A DNA stretch of 64,000 bases from Rhodoblastus sp. 17X3 (GCF_030056575.1 NZ_JASHHX010000004.1:124001-188000), one strand, 5' to 3'; positions 1 through 9,160 are shown, counted from the first letter of the stretch. Made by a program: numbers and translations. The notes: a model not told the origin generated them from the sequence alone.

Positions 1-99
1 CGTCGCTGAAGGGCGTTTTCGCCGCGCCCGCGCGATTCGCGCTGGACATTCGCCCGCTAGGCGGCTTTACCCGCCCAGGAGCAAGAAGGGGAAAAATCC

Positions 100-315
100 A
101 TGTCCGAGACGCGTGATTCCAACGGCGCCATTTTGAACGAGGGCGACAATGTCACCCTCATCAAGGATCTCAAGGTCAAGGGCTCCTCGACCGTGCTCAA
201 GCGCGGCACGATGGTGCGGGGCATTCACCTGACCGACGACCCCGAGGAGATCGAGGGCCGCACCGACAAGGTCAAGGGACTGGTGCTCAAGACCTGCTTC
301 CTGAAAAAGGCCTGA
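100..315 (+). CDS. PhnA-domain (YjdM-type) small protein
   Basis: A 71-residue protein resembling the C-terminal SH3-like domain of PhnA/YjdM proteins, with the typical run 'NEGDNVTLIKDLKVKGSS' followed by 'LKRGTMVRGI'. Enterobacterial YjdM is about 110 residues and has an N-terminal zinc ribbon. That ribbon is absent here, so only the beta-barrel half is encoded, a form common in alphaproteobacteria. The 'alkylphosphonate' label of the family is historical and no phn genes are nearby, so the function is unknown. The ATG is preceded by a purine-rich AAGGGGAAAAA stretch. Bases 1-99 hold this leader and no complete gene. Confidence 0.8.
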   Translation: MSETRDSNGAILNEGDNVTLIKDLKVKGSSTVLKRGTMVRGIHLTDDPEEIEGRTDKVKGLVLKTCFLKKA

Positions 316-340
316 GCGACCCGCGCGCCCCGCCGATTCG

Positions 341-1777
341 TCACTGCGTCAGATGCGCCGTGGCGACCGCCATGTTGAACATGGCCTGCATGGCGTTGGC
401 GATATCCTGCGGCGTCGAGGCCTTGAAATAGAAGTTCGGCGAGGCGCAGGACTTGAGAGACGGCTCGATGAACGGGATATTGTTGTTGGCCGCGTGGTCC
501 TCGTCATTCCAGATCGTGGTCGGATTGGGGATCGGGACATAGGGGACATAGAGCACGGCCAAAGTGATGCCGCGGTTCTTGATCGTCGTGCAATTGGTCG
601 TGTTCAGGGTCGTGGCGTTGTTGCTGCCGCTCCAGGAGCCGTTGTTCTGCTGGATCTGGTTGTTCTGGGCGCCGTCGGTCACCATGAAGACGAAGGGGCG
701 CGGCGAGGTCGCGCTGCTGCCGTCGCCGATCTTCGTGATGGTCGTGTTCATGGAGGTCAGGGCGTTCTCGAAATGTGTGCCCCCGGAGCCGAGCCCGCTC
801 GTGGGCAGGTTGACTGTGCTGGAGCCGTTGCCATTATCGATCAGGGCGGTGAGGCCGGCGGCGGCGGTCTTGACCGTGGTCAGATTGGTCGACAGCGCCT
901 GATAGCTCTGCATCCAGCGCACGAAGGGGTAGAGCCCGATCCCGAACTGGTTGGGAATATGGTCGGACGCCGCGGTGTCGATCGCCGTCTGGATCAATTG
1001 CTGCGTGGCGTAGGCGACGGCGTCGAGCCGAAGCTGGATGCAGGCGCTGGTGCCCGGCTGCGGGCAATAGGTCACAGGCGTATTCTTGGCGTTGCCGCCA
1101 TTGCGCGTGAGATTGTAGCCTTGGCACATCACCGTCGCGCCCTTGGCGTTCTGGCAAGCCGAATAGGCGGTGAAATGGCAGGCGATGGTGCAGCCGCCCG
1201 GATAGAGATTAAGATAATCCGGATTGATCTTGGCCAGACGGTCGATCTCCGTATTGGTCGAGGGAATGCCCATCGAGCCGGAGACGTCGAGCAGAAGGTA
1301 GAAATTGAGATAACTCGGGAGGGTCAGCGCGGAAGCGGCCGAGTGCGACAGGTTCATGTTGGCGACATGGGCCAGCGAGCCGAACAGGTTCGGCGACTGG
1401 GCCTGATAGCTGATATTGGCGGTGATGACCTGCCCGTTGCGCTGAACGTTGATCGTCGGCGCGCTGCTGAGAATATTATAGGTCTGGCCCGCATTGGCGA
1501 CGAAGGCGCGTTGCGCCGCGGCCTGGGCGTCGATCATCATCTGGCTCGCGCCGGCGTTGTTGATATAGCCGGATTGGGCGGCGCTGAGCGCGGCGAGCGC
1601 CGCCGCGTCGGTCGCCGTGTTGAGCACGGCCTTGGCGGACAGCGCCCGCCCATAGTCAAGCACCAGGCCCACAACGATGAAAATCGCCATGAGGGCCAGC
1701 CCGAAGAACATCAGGACCGACCCCGAGCTGTCGCGCGAGAAGGCGCTCAATTTCCGTCGAAGGCTGCTGCGTTGCAC
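341..1777 (-). CDS. TadG-like pilus-assembly protein with von Willebrand domain
   Basis: The N-terminus has the TadE/TadG signature: a basic segment, a single hydrophobic helix ('GSVLMFFGLALMAIFIVVG'), then 'DYGRALSAKAVLNTATDAAALAA'. A von Willebrand A domain follows with an intact MIDAS motif DVSGSMG and a later 'FMVTDGAQN'. The Cys-rich loops inside the domain would suit an extracytoplasmic, membrane-anchored protein. I chose the GTG at 1777, giving 478 residues, because GGGAGAAG sits five bases upstream; a TTG at 1867 would add 30 residues with a poorer site. No other tad/cpa pilus genes are in the window, so it may be a stand-alone Tad-associated or surface protein. The gene is divergent from uvrD. 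Confidence 0.78.
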   Translation of the reverse strand: MQRSSLRRKLSAFSRDSSGSVLMFFGLALMAIFIVVGLVLDYGRALSAKAVLNTATDAAALAALSAAQSGYINNAGASQMMIDAQAAAQRAFVANAGQTYNILSSAPTINVQRNGQVITANISYQAQSPNLFGSLAHVANMNLSHSAASALTLPSYLNFYLLLDVSGSMGIPSTNTEIDRLAKINPDYLNLYPGGCTIACHFTAYSACQNAKGATVMCQGYNLTRNGGNAKNTPVTYCPQPGTSACIQLRLDAVAYATQQLIQTAIDTAASDHIPNQFGIGLYPFVRWMQSYQALSTNLTTVKTAAAGLTALIDNGNGSSTVNLPTSGLGSGGTHFENALTSMNTTITKIGDGSSATSPRPFVFMVTDGAQNNQIQQNNGSWSGSNNATTLNTTNCTTIKNRGITLAVLYVPYVPIPNPTTIWNDEDHAANNNIPFIEPSLKSCASPNFYFKASTPQDIANAMQAMFNMAVATAHLTQ

Positions 1778-2023
1778 GGGCGCTTCTCCCTGTCGTGCCT
1801 GCTTTCGGGGCGTCCGCCGGACGGGCCCCTGGTCTCTAATCCGCAGAATAAAAGGGGAGTCCTTCAATTAGCCCAATACATTGATTCAATTTTTAGCGGA
1901 TCGCGCCTTGTCCCAAACTGACATGACGCTCGCTGTCAAATTTCGCCCCCGGATTCGACAAGACCGCCATCCGGTCCCACATTGCGGTTAACGATTCGCC
2001 CTTCGTTCGCTCAAGGCCAAGCT

Positions 2024-4375
2024 TTGTCCGATCCGTTCTCGACAGATGACGACGATGTCTTCCGCCCGCGCCCCGGCGGGATTTCCGCGCGGGCTCTCGC
2101 CGGGCGTGGAGCGCCCGAGTGGCTCACCGCGCTCAATCCCGAGCAGCGCGAGGCGGTGGAGGCGCTGGACGGGCCGGTTCTGGTCCTGGCCGGGGCTGGC
2201 ACCGGCAAGACGCGGGTCCTGACCTCGCGCATCGCCCATATTCTGGCGCTGGGCCGCGCCCGGCCGCATGAGATTCTGGCGGTCACCTTCACCAACAAGG
2301 CGGCGCGCGAGATGAAGGAGCGCGTCGCGGCGCTGATCGGCCCGGGCGCCGAGGGGATGGGCTGGCTCGGCACGTTCCACGCCATTTCCGCGAAAATCCT
2401 GCGCCGTCACGCCGAACTGGTCGACCTGAAATCCAATTTCACCATCCTCGACACAGACGACCAGATGCGCCTGCTCAAGCAGGTGCTGAAGGCGGAAAAC
2501 ATCGACGACAAGCGCTGGACCGCCCGCGCGCTGTCCTATCTGATTGACAACTGGAAGAACCGCGGCCTCGACGCCCGGCACGTCCCGGCGGGCGAGGCCC
2601 AGTCCTTCGCCAATGGCAAGGGCGCGGCGCTCTACACGCTTTACCAGGAGCGGCTGAAGATCCTCAACGCCGTCGATTTCGGCGATCTCCTGCTCGAATC
2701 CCTGCGCCTGTTGCGCGAAAATCCGGACGTGCTGCGCGAGTATCAGCAGCGATTCAAATATATTCTGGTGGACGAATATCAGGACACCAACGCCGCGCAA
2801 TATCTCTGGCTGCGGCTGCTGGCCCAGCGGAGCGATCCGTCCCAGCCGCAGAACCTGTGCTGCGTCGGCGACGACGACCAGTCGATCTACGGCTGGCGCG
2901 GCGCCGAGGTGGACAACATCCTGCGCTTTGAAAAGGATTTTCCCGGCGCCAAGGTCATCCGGCTGGAGCGCAACTACCGCTCCACCGGCCATATCCTCGC
3001 CGCCGCCTCCCATCTCATCGCGCGCAACCGCGACCGGCTCGGCAAGACCCTGTTCACCGATGGCGAATGGGGCGAGAAGCCGAGCGTCGCGGGCGTCTGG
3101 GATTCCGAGGAGGAGGCCCGCGTCGTCGGCGAGGACATCGAGCAATTGCAGCGTCAAGGCGCTTCGCTGGACGACATGGCCATTCTCGTGCGCGCCTCTT
3201 TCCAGATGCGCGAATTCGAGGAGCGTTTCATCAATCTGGGTCTGCCTTACAAGGTGATCGGCGGCCCGCGATTCTATGAACGGCTCGAAATCCGCGACGC
3301 GCTGGCCTATCTGCGCTGCGTCGCCCAGCCGTCCGACGGCCTCGCCTTCGAGCGCATCGTCAACACGCCAAAAAGGGGCCTCGGCGAAAGCACGCTGCAG
3401 ACGGTGCATGAATTCGCCCGGCTGCGGCAGATTCCGCTGATGCAGGCGGCCCGCGCCCTGGTCGAGACGGAAGAGCTGAGACCCAAGCCGCGCGGAACCC
3501 TGCGCGCGCTGCTGGCGGATTTTTCGCGCTGGTCGGCCCAGATCGAGCACAAGCCGCATTACGAACTGGCCGAGCAGATCCTGGAAGAATCCGGCTATAC
3601 CGATTTCTGGAAGCAGGAGCGCACGGCGGAGGCCGAGGGACGGCTGGAAAACCTCAAGGAGTTGATCCGCTCCATGGAGGAATTTCCCGATCTCGGCGCC
3701 TTTCTTGAACATGTCTCGCTGGTCATGGACGTTGACAACAAGGACGCCGGCCCGCGCGTCTCGATCATGACCCTGCATGGCGCCAAGGGGCTGGAGTTCG
3801 ACACGGTCTTCCTGCCTGGCTGGGAGGAGGGGCTGTTTCCGCACCAGCGTTCGCTCGACGAAAGCGGCCGCGCCGGGCTGGAGGAGGAGCGCCGCCTCGC
3901 CTATGTCGGGGTGACGCGGGCGCGCCGCCGCGCGAAAATCATCTTCGCCAGCAATCGCCGCATCCATGGGTTGTGGCAGAGCACGGTCCCGTCGCGCTTC
4001 ATCGACGACCTGCCCGCCGATCATGTCCAGGTGGTCGACGAGGCGCGCAGCGGCGGCTCTTATGGCGCCTATGCGCAATCGCGCTTCGCCAATATCGACG
4101 CCTATGGCTCGCATGTCGAAACGCCGGGCTGGAAGCGCGCGCAAAGCCGGGCTGCCGCTGCTCCGGCTCAGGCGTCCCGCGCGCCCAAGACCATCGAGGG
4201 CGAGGTTCTGTCCCGGTCGAATTCGGCGGGCAAATTCGCGCCCGGCGCGCGGATTTTCCATGTGAAATTCGGGCCGGGTTCGGTCGCGGCGGTCGATGGC
4301 GCCAAGCTCACCATTGACTTCGACAAGGCGGGCCGCAAACTCGTGCTCGATTCCTTCGTGGAGCTGCGCGGCTGA
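2024..4375 (+). CDS. uvrD: UvrD/PcrA-family DNA helicase
   Basis: A superfamily 1 helicase that unwinds DNA 3'-5' in nucleotide excision and mismatch repair. Walker A GAGTGKT lies near residue 57, with 'LAVTFTNKAAREMKER' (motif Ia), 'VDEYQDTN' (motif II), 'GDDDQSIYGWRGA' (motif III), 'LERNYRST' (motif IV), 'VSIMTLHGAKGLEFD' (motif V) and 'RRLAYVGVTRAR' (motif VI). The C-terminus ends in a UvrD-type tail 'VKFGPGSVAAVDGAKLTIDFD'. No in-frame ATG exists near the front. The TTG at 2024 (MSDPF...) has AAGG eight bases upstream and gives 783 residues; another TTG at 1982 would add 14. The divergent region 1868-2023 should hold promoters for both flanking genes; I saw no LexA-type GTTC-N7-GTTC box there. 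Confidence 0.93.
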   Translation: MSDPFSTDDDDVFRPRPGGISARALAGRGAPEWLTALNPEQREAVEALDGPVLVLAGAGTGKTRVLTSRIAHILALGRARPHEILAVTFTNKAAREMKERVAALIGPGAEGMGWLGTFHAISAKILRRHAELVDLKSNFTILDTDDQMRLLKQVLKAENIDDKRWTARALSYLIDNWKNRGLDARHVPAGEAQSFANGKGAALYTLYQERLKILNAVDFGDLLLESLRLLRENPDVLREYQQRFKYILVDEYQDTNAAQYLWLRLLAQRSDPSQPQNLCCVGDDDQSIYGWRGAEVDNILRFEKDFPGAKVIRLERNYRSTGHILAAASHLIARNRDRLGKTLFTDGEWGEKPSVAGVWDSEEEARVVGEDIEQLQRQGASLDDMAILVRASFQMREFEERFINLGLPYKVIGGPRFYERLEIRDALAYLRCVAQPSDGLAFERIVNTPKRGLGESTLQTVHEFARLRQIPLMQAARALVETEELRPKPRGTLRALLADFSRWSAQIEHKPHYELAEQILEESGYTDFWKQERTAEAEGRLENLKELIRSMEEFPDLGAFLEHVSLVMDVDNKDAGPRVSIMTLHGAKGLEFDTVFLPGWEEGLFPHQRSLDESGRAGLEEERRLAYVGVTRARRRAKIIFASNRRIHGLWQSTVPSRFIDDLPADHVQVVDEARSGGSYGAYAQSRFANIDAYGSHVETPGWKRAQSRAAAAPAQASRAPKTIEGEVLSRSNSAGKFAPGARIFHVKFGPGSVAAVDGAKLTIDFDKAGRKLVLDSFVELRG

Positions 4376-4397
4376 CGCGGCGGGGTTTGGGCGAGCC

Positions 4398-7300
4398 ATG
4401 CGCGATCTCTTGACCTATATCGGGATCGCGCTGATCGTCGTGCTGAGCGCCGCCTTCGCCGCGCCTTTCGTGGTCGATTTCGATGCGATGCGTCCGCGCC
4501 TCGCCGAGGAACTGTCGCAGGCGTCCGGCGCGCGGGTCCGATTCGACGGCCCGATCGCGCTGCGCTTCCTGCCGACGCCGCGCTTCAGCTCCGAAAGTCT
4601 GGATGTCTCAGGCGAATTCGGCAGTCTCCGGGCCAAAAAGGCGGTGTTCGCCCTGTCTTTGCCCGCCCTGTTGCAGGGGAAGCTGCAATTTACGCGCGCC
4701 TTGTTCGACGGCGCGGAGATCGCGCTCGACTCCGACAAGGCGCGGCGCCCCAAGACGGCGGCGCTGCAATTCGACACACTGATCCTGCGTCGCTCCCATG
4801 TGACGGTTGCGCGCGCCGGGACGACGGCGATCGAACTGGCCGCGCTGGATGTCACGGCGCAAATCCCGTCGCTGCAAGGCCCGTTCAGCGGACGCGGCGC
4901 CTTCGACCGGGGCGGCCAGCGGCTCGCCTTTTCCCTCGCTTCGGATGTCGTCGCGAAAAACCTTCTGCCGCTGAAGGCCAGCCTGACCTGGCCCGAGGAC
5001 GCCGCGAAACTGGACCTCGACGGCCGCGTCGATCTTTCCGGGACGCCGGCTTTCGAAGGCGAGGCCAAGGCGGCGGGAAAGGCCGCCCCCGGCCCATGGA
5101 CGGCGCAGGGCTCTGTCCTGCTCTGGCTCGATGGCGCGCTGGCGAAAGAGTTCACGGCCCGTCTCGGCGACGGCGCGCTGGCGGAGAAGGTCTCGGGAAG
5201 CGCCCGGTACGAGACGCGAAGCGGCATGCTCGCCCTCAATGTCGATTCGCCGAGCCTGTCGAGCCCCTGGGCGGAGTTTCTCGCCGCGCCCGTGCTGGCC
5301 GCGAAGGATGGCGGCGCGCCGCTCGACCTGCGCGCCAGCGTCGAGGCGTTGGACTGGCGCGGAATGGACTGGTCGCAGGCGCAGATTTTTTGGCGCGCGG
5401 GCGGCCCGGCCCAGGTCCGGGCCTTGGGTCCCGGCGGCGCCAGGGTCGAAATTTCCGCTAGCTCCGACAAGAGCGGCTGGCGGGGCAGGGCGCAGCTGAA
5501 GACCTCTGATTTCACCGCCTTCGCCGCCGCCCTGCGCGAGGCCGCGCCCGTAGCCAGCCGCGCCTTTGCCGGAGTGAACCTGCATGGTGCGGACATCGCC
5601 GGCGATTTCGCAGCGACGCCCGGCGAGTGGGCGCTGACCAACGCCAGCTTCGCGCTGGACCGCGCGCGGCTTTCCGGCGAAATCCGCCTCCGTCCGGAAC
5701 AGGCCGAGGCGCGCCCGCTGCTGTCGGCGCGGCTTTCCGCCCCGGCGCTCGACCTCGACCTTGGCCCCGATTTCGCGGGGACGAGTTTAGACGGGCTCGA
5801 TCTCGACCTGTCGCTGGAGGCGCAGACGGTCAAATCCGCGCGGGCGGGCGTGCTGTCGGGCGAGGGCGGGCGCATCAGGGCGCATCTGATGCGCACGGGC
5901 GAGGCGACGAGGCTCGAGCGGCTGGAGATGCGCAATATCGGCGGCGCCGATCTCACCGCTTCCGCCGCCTGGCGCAAGGACTTTTCCAGCCTGCAAGGCG
6001 AGGCGCGACTGAAAGCGGGCGAACTTGGGCCACTGGCGCAGGCTCTGGCGCGGCTCTGGCCCGGCGCCGCCGGCAAGGCGTTGGCGGCGCGGGCGAAAAG
6101 CCTGTCGCCCGCCGATCTCGCGGGCAAGGCTGGCGAGGGCGGCTTCACGCTCAACGGAACGCTTGGCGCGACCAAGCTGGCGGCTTCTTTCGTTCCCGCC
6201 GCGGGCGGAAAACGCGATGTCGCGTTCGAACTCACGGCGCCCGAGGCGAGCGCGCTGCTCAACCAGTTTGGCGCGCAGACGGTCTGGACGCAGCGGCTCG
6301 GCCCGGCGCGGGTTTCGGCGCGGACGCAGGCCGATCCGTCGCGCGACGGCGGGCAGAACGTCACGGCCTCCGCCGATCTCGCGGGGCTGCGCGCGGAATT
6401 TCGTGGCGCGCTCGCGGACCCGGCCGGCGATGTCTCCGTCGCGGGCGACGCCACGCTTTACGGCGACGCCGGCAAGATATTGAGCGGTTTTTCCGCCGCG
6501 CCGACGGCGTCCGCGCCATTGCGCCTCGCGGCGCGCGCCGCCTGGCGCGACGGCGCCTTGACGCTGCAAAACCTCAATGGCGAATGGGCCGGCGCCAAGC
6601 TGTCCGGCGATCTCAATGCGGAAGGAGACGGGCTAAAGGGCGCATTGCGGCTGGACCGCCTTTCGGCGCCGGCGCTCGCGGCCCTCGTGCTTGGCCCGCC
6701 CGCGCCGGTCAAGGCCGGGGCCTTGTGGCCGAGCCTGTCCTTCGCCCCGGTGATTTTCGATCCGCCGAGGGCAAGGCTGGCGATCGAGACCGCCGACCTG
6801 CAGCCTTTCGGCGCCCGCGCGCGCTTCGACCTCACGCTCGGGCCGGGCGAGCTTTCCATCGCGCAGGCCGTCGTCGAGGGCTTCGGCGGCGTCATTGGCG
6901 GCGGTCTGGACCTGCGGCGCGAGGGCGCGCAGGTCACGTTGAGCGGCGAGGCGAAGGGCGAGAACCTCAATTTGAAAAATCCGGCGCTGTCGGCGCGGCT
7001 TGGCTTCAAACTCAACTTCGCGGGCAATGGCGCCAATGCCGCGGCTTTGGTCGGATCGCTCTCCGGGGATGGCGTCGTCCGGCTGCTCGACCTCGCGGTC
7101 GAGGGCGCCGCGCCGCGCGCGCCGGATCAAGTTTTGGCCGCGAGCGAGGCGAACGAAGAGCCGTTCGACGCCAGGCTGGTCGCAAAGAGCCTCGATGCGG
7201 CTTTCGCGCGCGAGGCCCAGCGACGGGGTGAGGCGAATTTCAAATTCCGGCTCGCGGGCGGGCAGGCGGTTTTCGCGCCGGCGGACGCGGGCGCGCAGGG

Positions 7301-7616
7301 CCTCGAAGCCGGCTTCGATCTGCGCGACTCCAGCTTTTCACTCGCTCTTTCCGCCGCCGCGCAAAATCTCCCGGCCGGGTGGGATGGCCCCGCGCCGATC
7401 GGCGCGGTGGTCTGGAGCGGGCCATGGCGCACGCCGTCCCGCCGCACCGATGCGACCGCTTTCGTCAATTCAGTCGCCATGCGCGCGCTGGAGCGCGAAT
7501 ATGCCCGGATCGAATTGCAGAAACGGCAGGATCAGGAAAGAGCCCGCGCGCTGTCGGCGCAGCCGGCCGTTCCAGACGGTCCGGCGCAGTCCCAGCCAGC
7601 CCCGACGGAGCCTTGA
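4398..7616 (+). CDS. AsmA-family protein
   Basis: A 1072-residue AsmA/TamB-like protein. The N-terminus is a single membrane anchor ('LLTYIGIALIVVLSAAFAAPFVV') followed by the hallmark 'VDFDAMRPRLAEELSQASGARVRFDGPIALRFLPTPRF'. The rest is a long, repetitive, beta-rich periplasmic segment of Leu/Ala/Gly/Asp-rich strands, as in proteins thought to bridge lipids between the membranes. It ends in a short charged helix and a Pro/Ala tail. The start at 4398 places the anchor at the very N-terminus, 22 bases after uvrD; upstream in-frame extension lies inside uvrD and is rejected. The protein is larger than E. coli AsmA (about 617 residues). Confidence 0.85.
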   Translation: MRDLLTYIGIALIVVLSAAFAAPFVVDFDAMRPRLAEELSQASGARVRFDGPIALRFLPTPRFSSESLDVSGEFGSLRAKKAVFALSLPALLQGKLQFTRALFDGAEIALDSDKARRPKTAALQFDTLILRRSHVTVARAGTTAIELAALDVTAQIPSLQGPFSGRGAFDRGGQRLAFSLASDVVAKNLLPLKASLTWPEDAAKLDLDGRVDLSGTPAFEGEAKAAGKAAPGPWTAQGSVLLWLDGALAKEFTARLGDGALAEKVSGSARYETRSGMLALNVDSPSLSSPWAEFLAAPVLAAKDGGAPLDLRASVEALDWRGMDWSQAQIFWRAGGPAQVRALGPGGARVEISASSDKSGWRGRAQLKTSDFTAFAAALREAAPVASRAFAGVNLHGADIAGDFAATPGEWALTNASFALDRARLSGEIRLRPEQAEARPLLSARLSAPALDLDLGPDFAGTSLDGLDLDLSLEAQTVKSARAGVLSGEGGRIRAHLMRTGEATRLERLEMRNIGGADLTASAAWRKDFSSLQGEARLKAGELGPLAQALARLWPGAAGKALAARAKSLSPADLAGKAGEGGFTLNGTLGATKLAASFVPAAGGKRDVAFELTAPEASALLNQFGAQTVWTQRLGPARVSARTQADPSRDGGQNVTASADLAGLRAEFRGALADPAGDVSVAGDATLYGDAGKILSGFSAAPTASAPLRLAARAAWRDGALTLQNLNGEWAGAKLSGDLNAEGDGLKGALRLDRLSAPALAALVLGPPAPVKAGALWPSLSFAPVIFDPPRARLAIETADLQPFGARARFDLTLGPGELSIAQAVVEGFGGVIGGGLDLRREGAQVTLSGEAKGENLNLKNPALSARLGFKLNFAGNGANAAALVGSLSGDGVVRLLDLAVEGAAPRAPDQVLAASEANEEPFDARLVAKSLDAAFAREAQRRGEANFKFRLAGGQAVFAPADAGAQGLEAGFDLRDSSFSLALSAAAQNLPAGWDGPAPIGAVVWSGPWRTPSRRTDATAFVNSVAMRALEREYARIELQKRQDQERARALSAQPAVPDGPAQSQPAPTEP

Positions 7617-7620
7617 AGCT

Positions 7621-7875
7621 TCAACCGCGCGCCGCTCTGTCGCGAAAAAACTGTAGCAGATGCACCCGCAAGGCGGAGGAGAGATTGGCTTCGCCGCGCG
7701 TCGCGTCGATTTCGGCGACCAGAGCCGCGACGGACAGGCCGCGCTCGCGGGCCAGTTCGCGCAAGGCGTCCCAGAAGGCGAATTCGAGCGTTATGCTGGT
7801 GCTGTGGCCGGCGATGACCAAGGAATGCTTGCGCATGAGGCCCGGAGCCTCGCGCGGCGCCGGCGCTGCGGTCAT
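7621..7875 (-). CDS. Ribbon-helix-helix domain protein
   Basis: An 84-residue protein with an RHH_4-type fold, 'LMRKHSLVIAGHSTSITLEFAFWDALRELARERGLSVAALVAEID', in which a DNA-contacting strand is followed by two helices. Such proteins usually act as dimeric transcriptional regulators, but the target is unknown. Its ATG overlaps the DUF4169 stop by four bases (ATGA), so the two are translationally coupled. The order sspB-DUF4169-RHH on one strand recurs in alphaproteobacteria. It converges on the AsmA gene with four bases between the stops. Confidence 0.8.
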   Translation of the reverse strand: MTAAPAPREAPGLMRKHSLVIAGHSTSITLEFAFWDALRELARERGLSVAALVAEIDATRGEANLSSALRVHLLQFFRDRAARG

Positions 7876-8078
7876 TTGGATTCGCCGGACTCGGGTTTGA
7901 TCTCGCCGTTGAGGCGATGGCCTTCGAGCCGGCGTTCGGCGAGGGTCCTGGCCGTTTCAGCGAATTGGCGCTCAGCCTTGCTCAAGCCGAACAGGACGCG
8001 GTTTTCCTGGGCCTGCTCTTCGTCCTTGCGGCGCACCTGCGCCTTGCGGGCGCGGCGGAGATTGACGATCTCTCCCAT
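7872..8078 (-). CDS. DUF4169 family protein
   Basis: A 68-residue, highly charged, predicted all-helical protein starting 'MGEIVNLRRARKAQVRR' and containing 'NRVLFGLSKAERQFAETARTLAERRLEGHRL', which matches the DUF4169 family of small alphaproteobacterial proteins. The function is unknown. I prefer the ATG at 8078, which has GGAAAG seven bases upstream, over an in-frame GTG at 8084. It sits between sspB and the RHH gene in a tight run. Confidence 0.8.
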   Translation of the reverse strand: MGEIVNLRRARKAQVRRKDEEQAQENRVLFGLSKAERQFAETARTLAERRLEGHRLNGEIKPESGESK

Positions 8079-8114
8079 GGTCACGCTTTCCGGGTTTGGG
8101 CGAATTCGCCGGGC

Positions 8115-8738
8115 TCAGGTCTTCTTGCGGAACGAATCGATCGAGACGACTTTGGATTCCTCGCCGGAAGCGTCCGAGGCGACGGGTTTCGCGGCCTTGC
8201 CCTCGTCCTTTGCGGCGTGGGCCGACTCGGCGGCGGGAGCGCCGGCGGGAATCACGTCCGGCTCGGAGGCCGCGCCGCGCAGCTTCGCCCTTGCGGCCTC
8301 GGGCGCGGGAACCGGACGCGGCCTGTTGGCGGCCGGGCCGACAATGGTTTCCTCTTCGTCTTCCAGATCGTCGTCATCATCCGCCTGGGGTTCGAATTTC
8401 AGGCCGAATTGCACGGACGGATCATAGAAGCCGGAGATGGCGTCGTAAGGGATGTGCAGCTTCTCGGGAATGTTCTTGAAATGAAGCCCGACTTCGAAGG
8501 ATTCATCATCCACCCGCAAATCCCAGAACTGGTATTGCAGGATGATGGTCATTTCGTCTGGATATTGCTCGCGCAACCGCGACGACAGGCTGACGCCCGG
8601 CGCATTGGTGCGGAAGGTGATGTAGAAATGATGCTCGCCGGGCAAGCCGTCGCGCGCAGCGTCCGCCAGAACCTTGCGGACCACGCCGCGCAGCGCGTCC
8701 TGAACCTGAAGATCGTATCGAATCAAATCGGTCGACAT
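8115..8738 (-). CDS. sspB: SspB-family ClpXP adaptor
   Basis: Encodes the alphaproteobacterial form of SspB, the adaptor that binds ssrA-tagged proteins and tethers them to ClpX for degradation by ClpXP. The first 130 residues hold the conserved tag-binding barrel ('FYITFRTNAPGVSLSSRLREQYPDEMTIILQYQFWDL', 'YDAISGFYDPSVQFGLKFE'). An acidic linker 'ADDDDDLEDEEE' and a long Ala/Pro-rich tail follow, ending in 'SKVVSIDSFRKKT', the short conserved C-terminal patch that would contact the ClpX zinc domain. The start at 8738 (MSTDLIRYD) matches the family; longer in-frame readings run into the tmRNA terminator. ssrA lies about 125 bases upstream on the same strand, and clpP and clpX are at 59-61 kb. 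Confidence 0.9.
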   Translation of the reverse strand: MSTDLIRYDLQVQDALRGVVRKVLADAARDGLPGEHHFYITFRTNAPGVSLSSRLREQYPDEMTIILQYQFWDLRVDDESFEVGLHFKNIPEKLHIPYDAISGFYDPSVQFGLKFEPQADDDDDLEDEEETIVGPAANRPRPVPAPEAARAKLRGAASEPDVIPAGAPAAESAHAAKDEGKAAKPVASDASGEESKVVSIDSFRKKT

Positions 8739-8837
8739 TGACGGCGTCGCATCTTTCGCTCGCCGGGCCGCAGTGTCAGAGGGCGACGTCCAGATGACAT
8801 CCGGCCTCGCCGCCGCGCGCTCCGGCATGAAGGAAGT

Positions 8838-8863
8838 GGAGGCTTCTGTTGCCAGGCGCCTCC
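8838..8863 (-). terminator. Stem-loop at the 3' end of ssrA
   Basis: GGAGGC at 8838-8843 pairs with GCCTCC at 8858-8863 in the short gap between ssrA and sspB. On the minus strand it is followed by a weak pyrimidine stretch (ACTTCCTT). It may terminate or process the tmRNA precursor; without a strong U-run, read-through into sspB is possible. Confidence 0.45.
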
Positions 8864-9154
8864 GGGCCCCGCCTGAAACGGCTAAGCCTCAGGACTTTAA
8901 TTTCGGTACTATCACCGCATTACGCAGCGACGGCCACCGGAGCATAGTTGTCATTGGCAACTATAGGTTTGACCCGATAACGGCGGTATCATGCCGGGCA
9001 AAAGAAGACCCTTTACACCCTCGTCGATCCTATTTCGCCCCCGCCGCGGCCCGCCTGATTACAGACGGGCCGGGGTGGAGGCGCCGGGTACCGCCCCCGG
9101 GTCCGAAAGGCTTATTCCGATCCCAATTTATCGCCATAGCCGCCCGAGGGCGGC
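8864..9154 (-). ncRNA. ssrA: Two-piece (permuted) tmRNA
   Basis: A transfer-messenger RNA gene in the circularly permuted alphaproteobacterial arrangement, in which the acceptor piece comes first, then an intervening segment, then the coding piece. The coding piece begins at about 9042 with GGGGGCGAAATAGGATCGAC, typical of a tmRNA 5' end. The acceptor piece ends near 9074 with CGCCTCC-ACC. GGGGGCG and CGCCTCC form a seven-pair acceptor stem with one G-U pair, and CCGGG/CCCGG forms a five-pair T stem. The 31-base intervening segment has its own GGCCCG/CGGGCC hairpin. The tag frame, 8958 down to 8920, reads ANDNYAPVAVAA then TAA, a typical alphaproteobacterial ssrA tag. Outer ends are estimates from the -10 box and the terminator hairpin. 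It rescues stalled ribosomes and marks chains for ClpXP. Confidence 0.93.
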
Positions 9155-9160
9155 ATGGAG

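Noticed and set aside
353-1921. 522-residue plus-strand frame opposite the TadG-like gene
   Set aside because: Antisense of a strong gene, with Arg/Gly-rich composition and no recognisable family.
1988-4399. 803-residue frame on the minus strand opposite uvrD
   Set aside because: Third-position bias of the high-GC uvrD gene keeps the opposite strand open. The product has no domain and is biased to Arg, Ala and Gly.
4415-6454. 679-residue minus-strand frame within the AsmA gene
   Set aside because: Ser/Arg/Ala-rich shadow of the true frame.
8739-8828. N-terminal extension of sspB
   Set aside because: SspB homology starts at MSTDLIRYD, and the extension reaches the ssrA terminator region.
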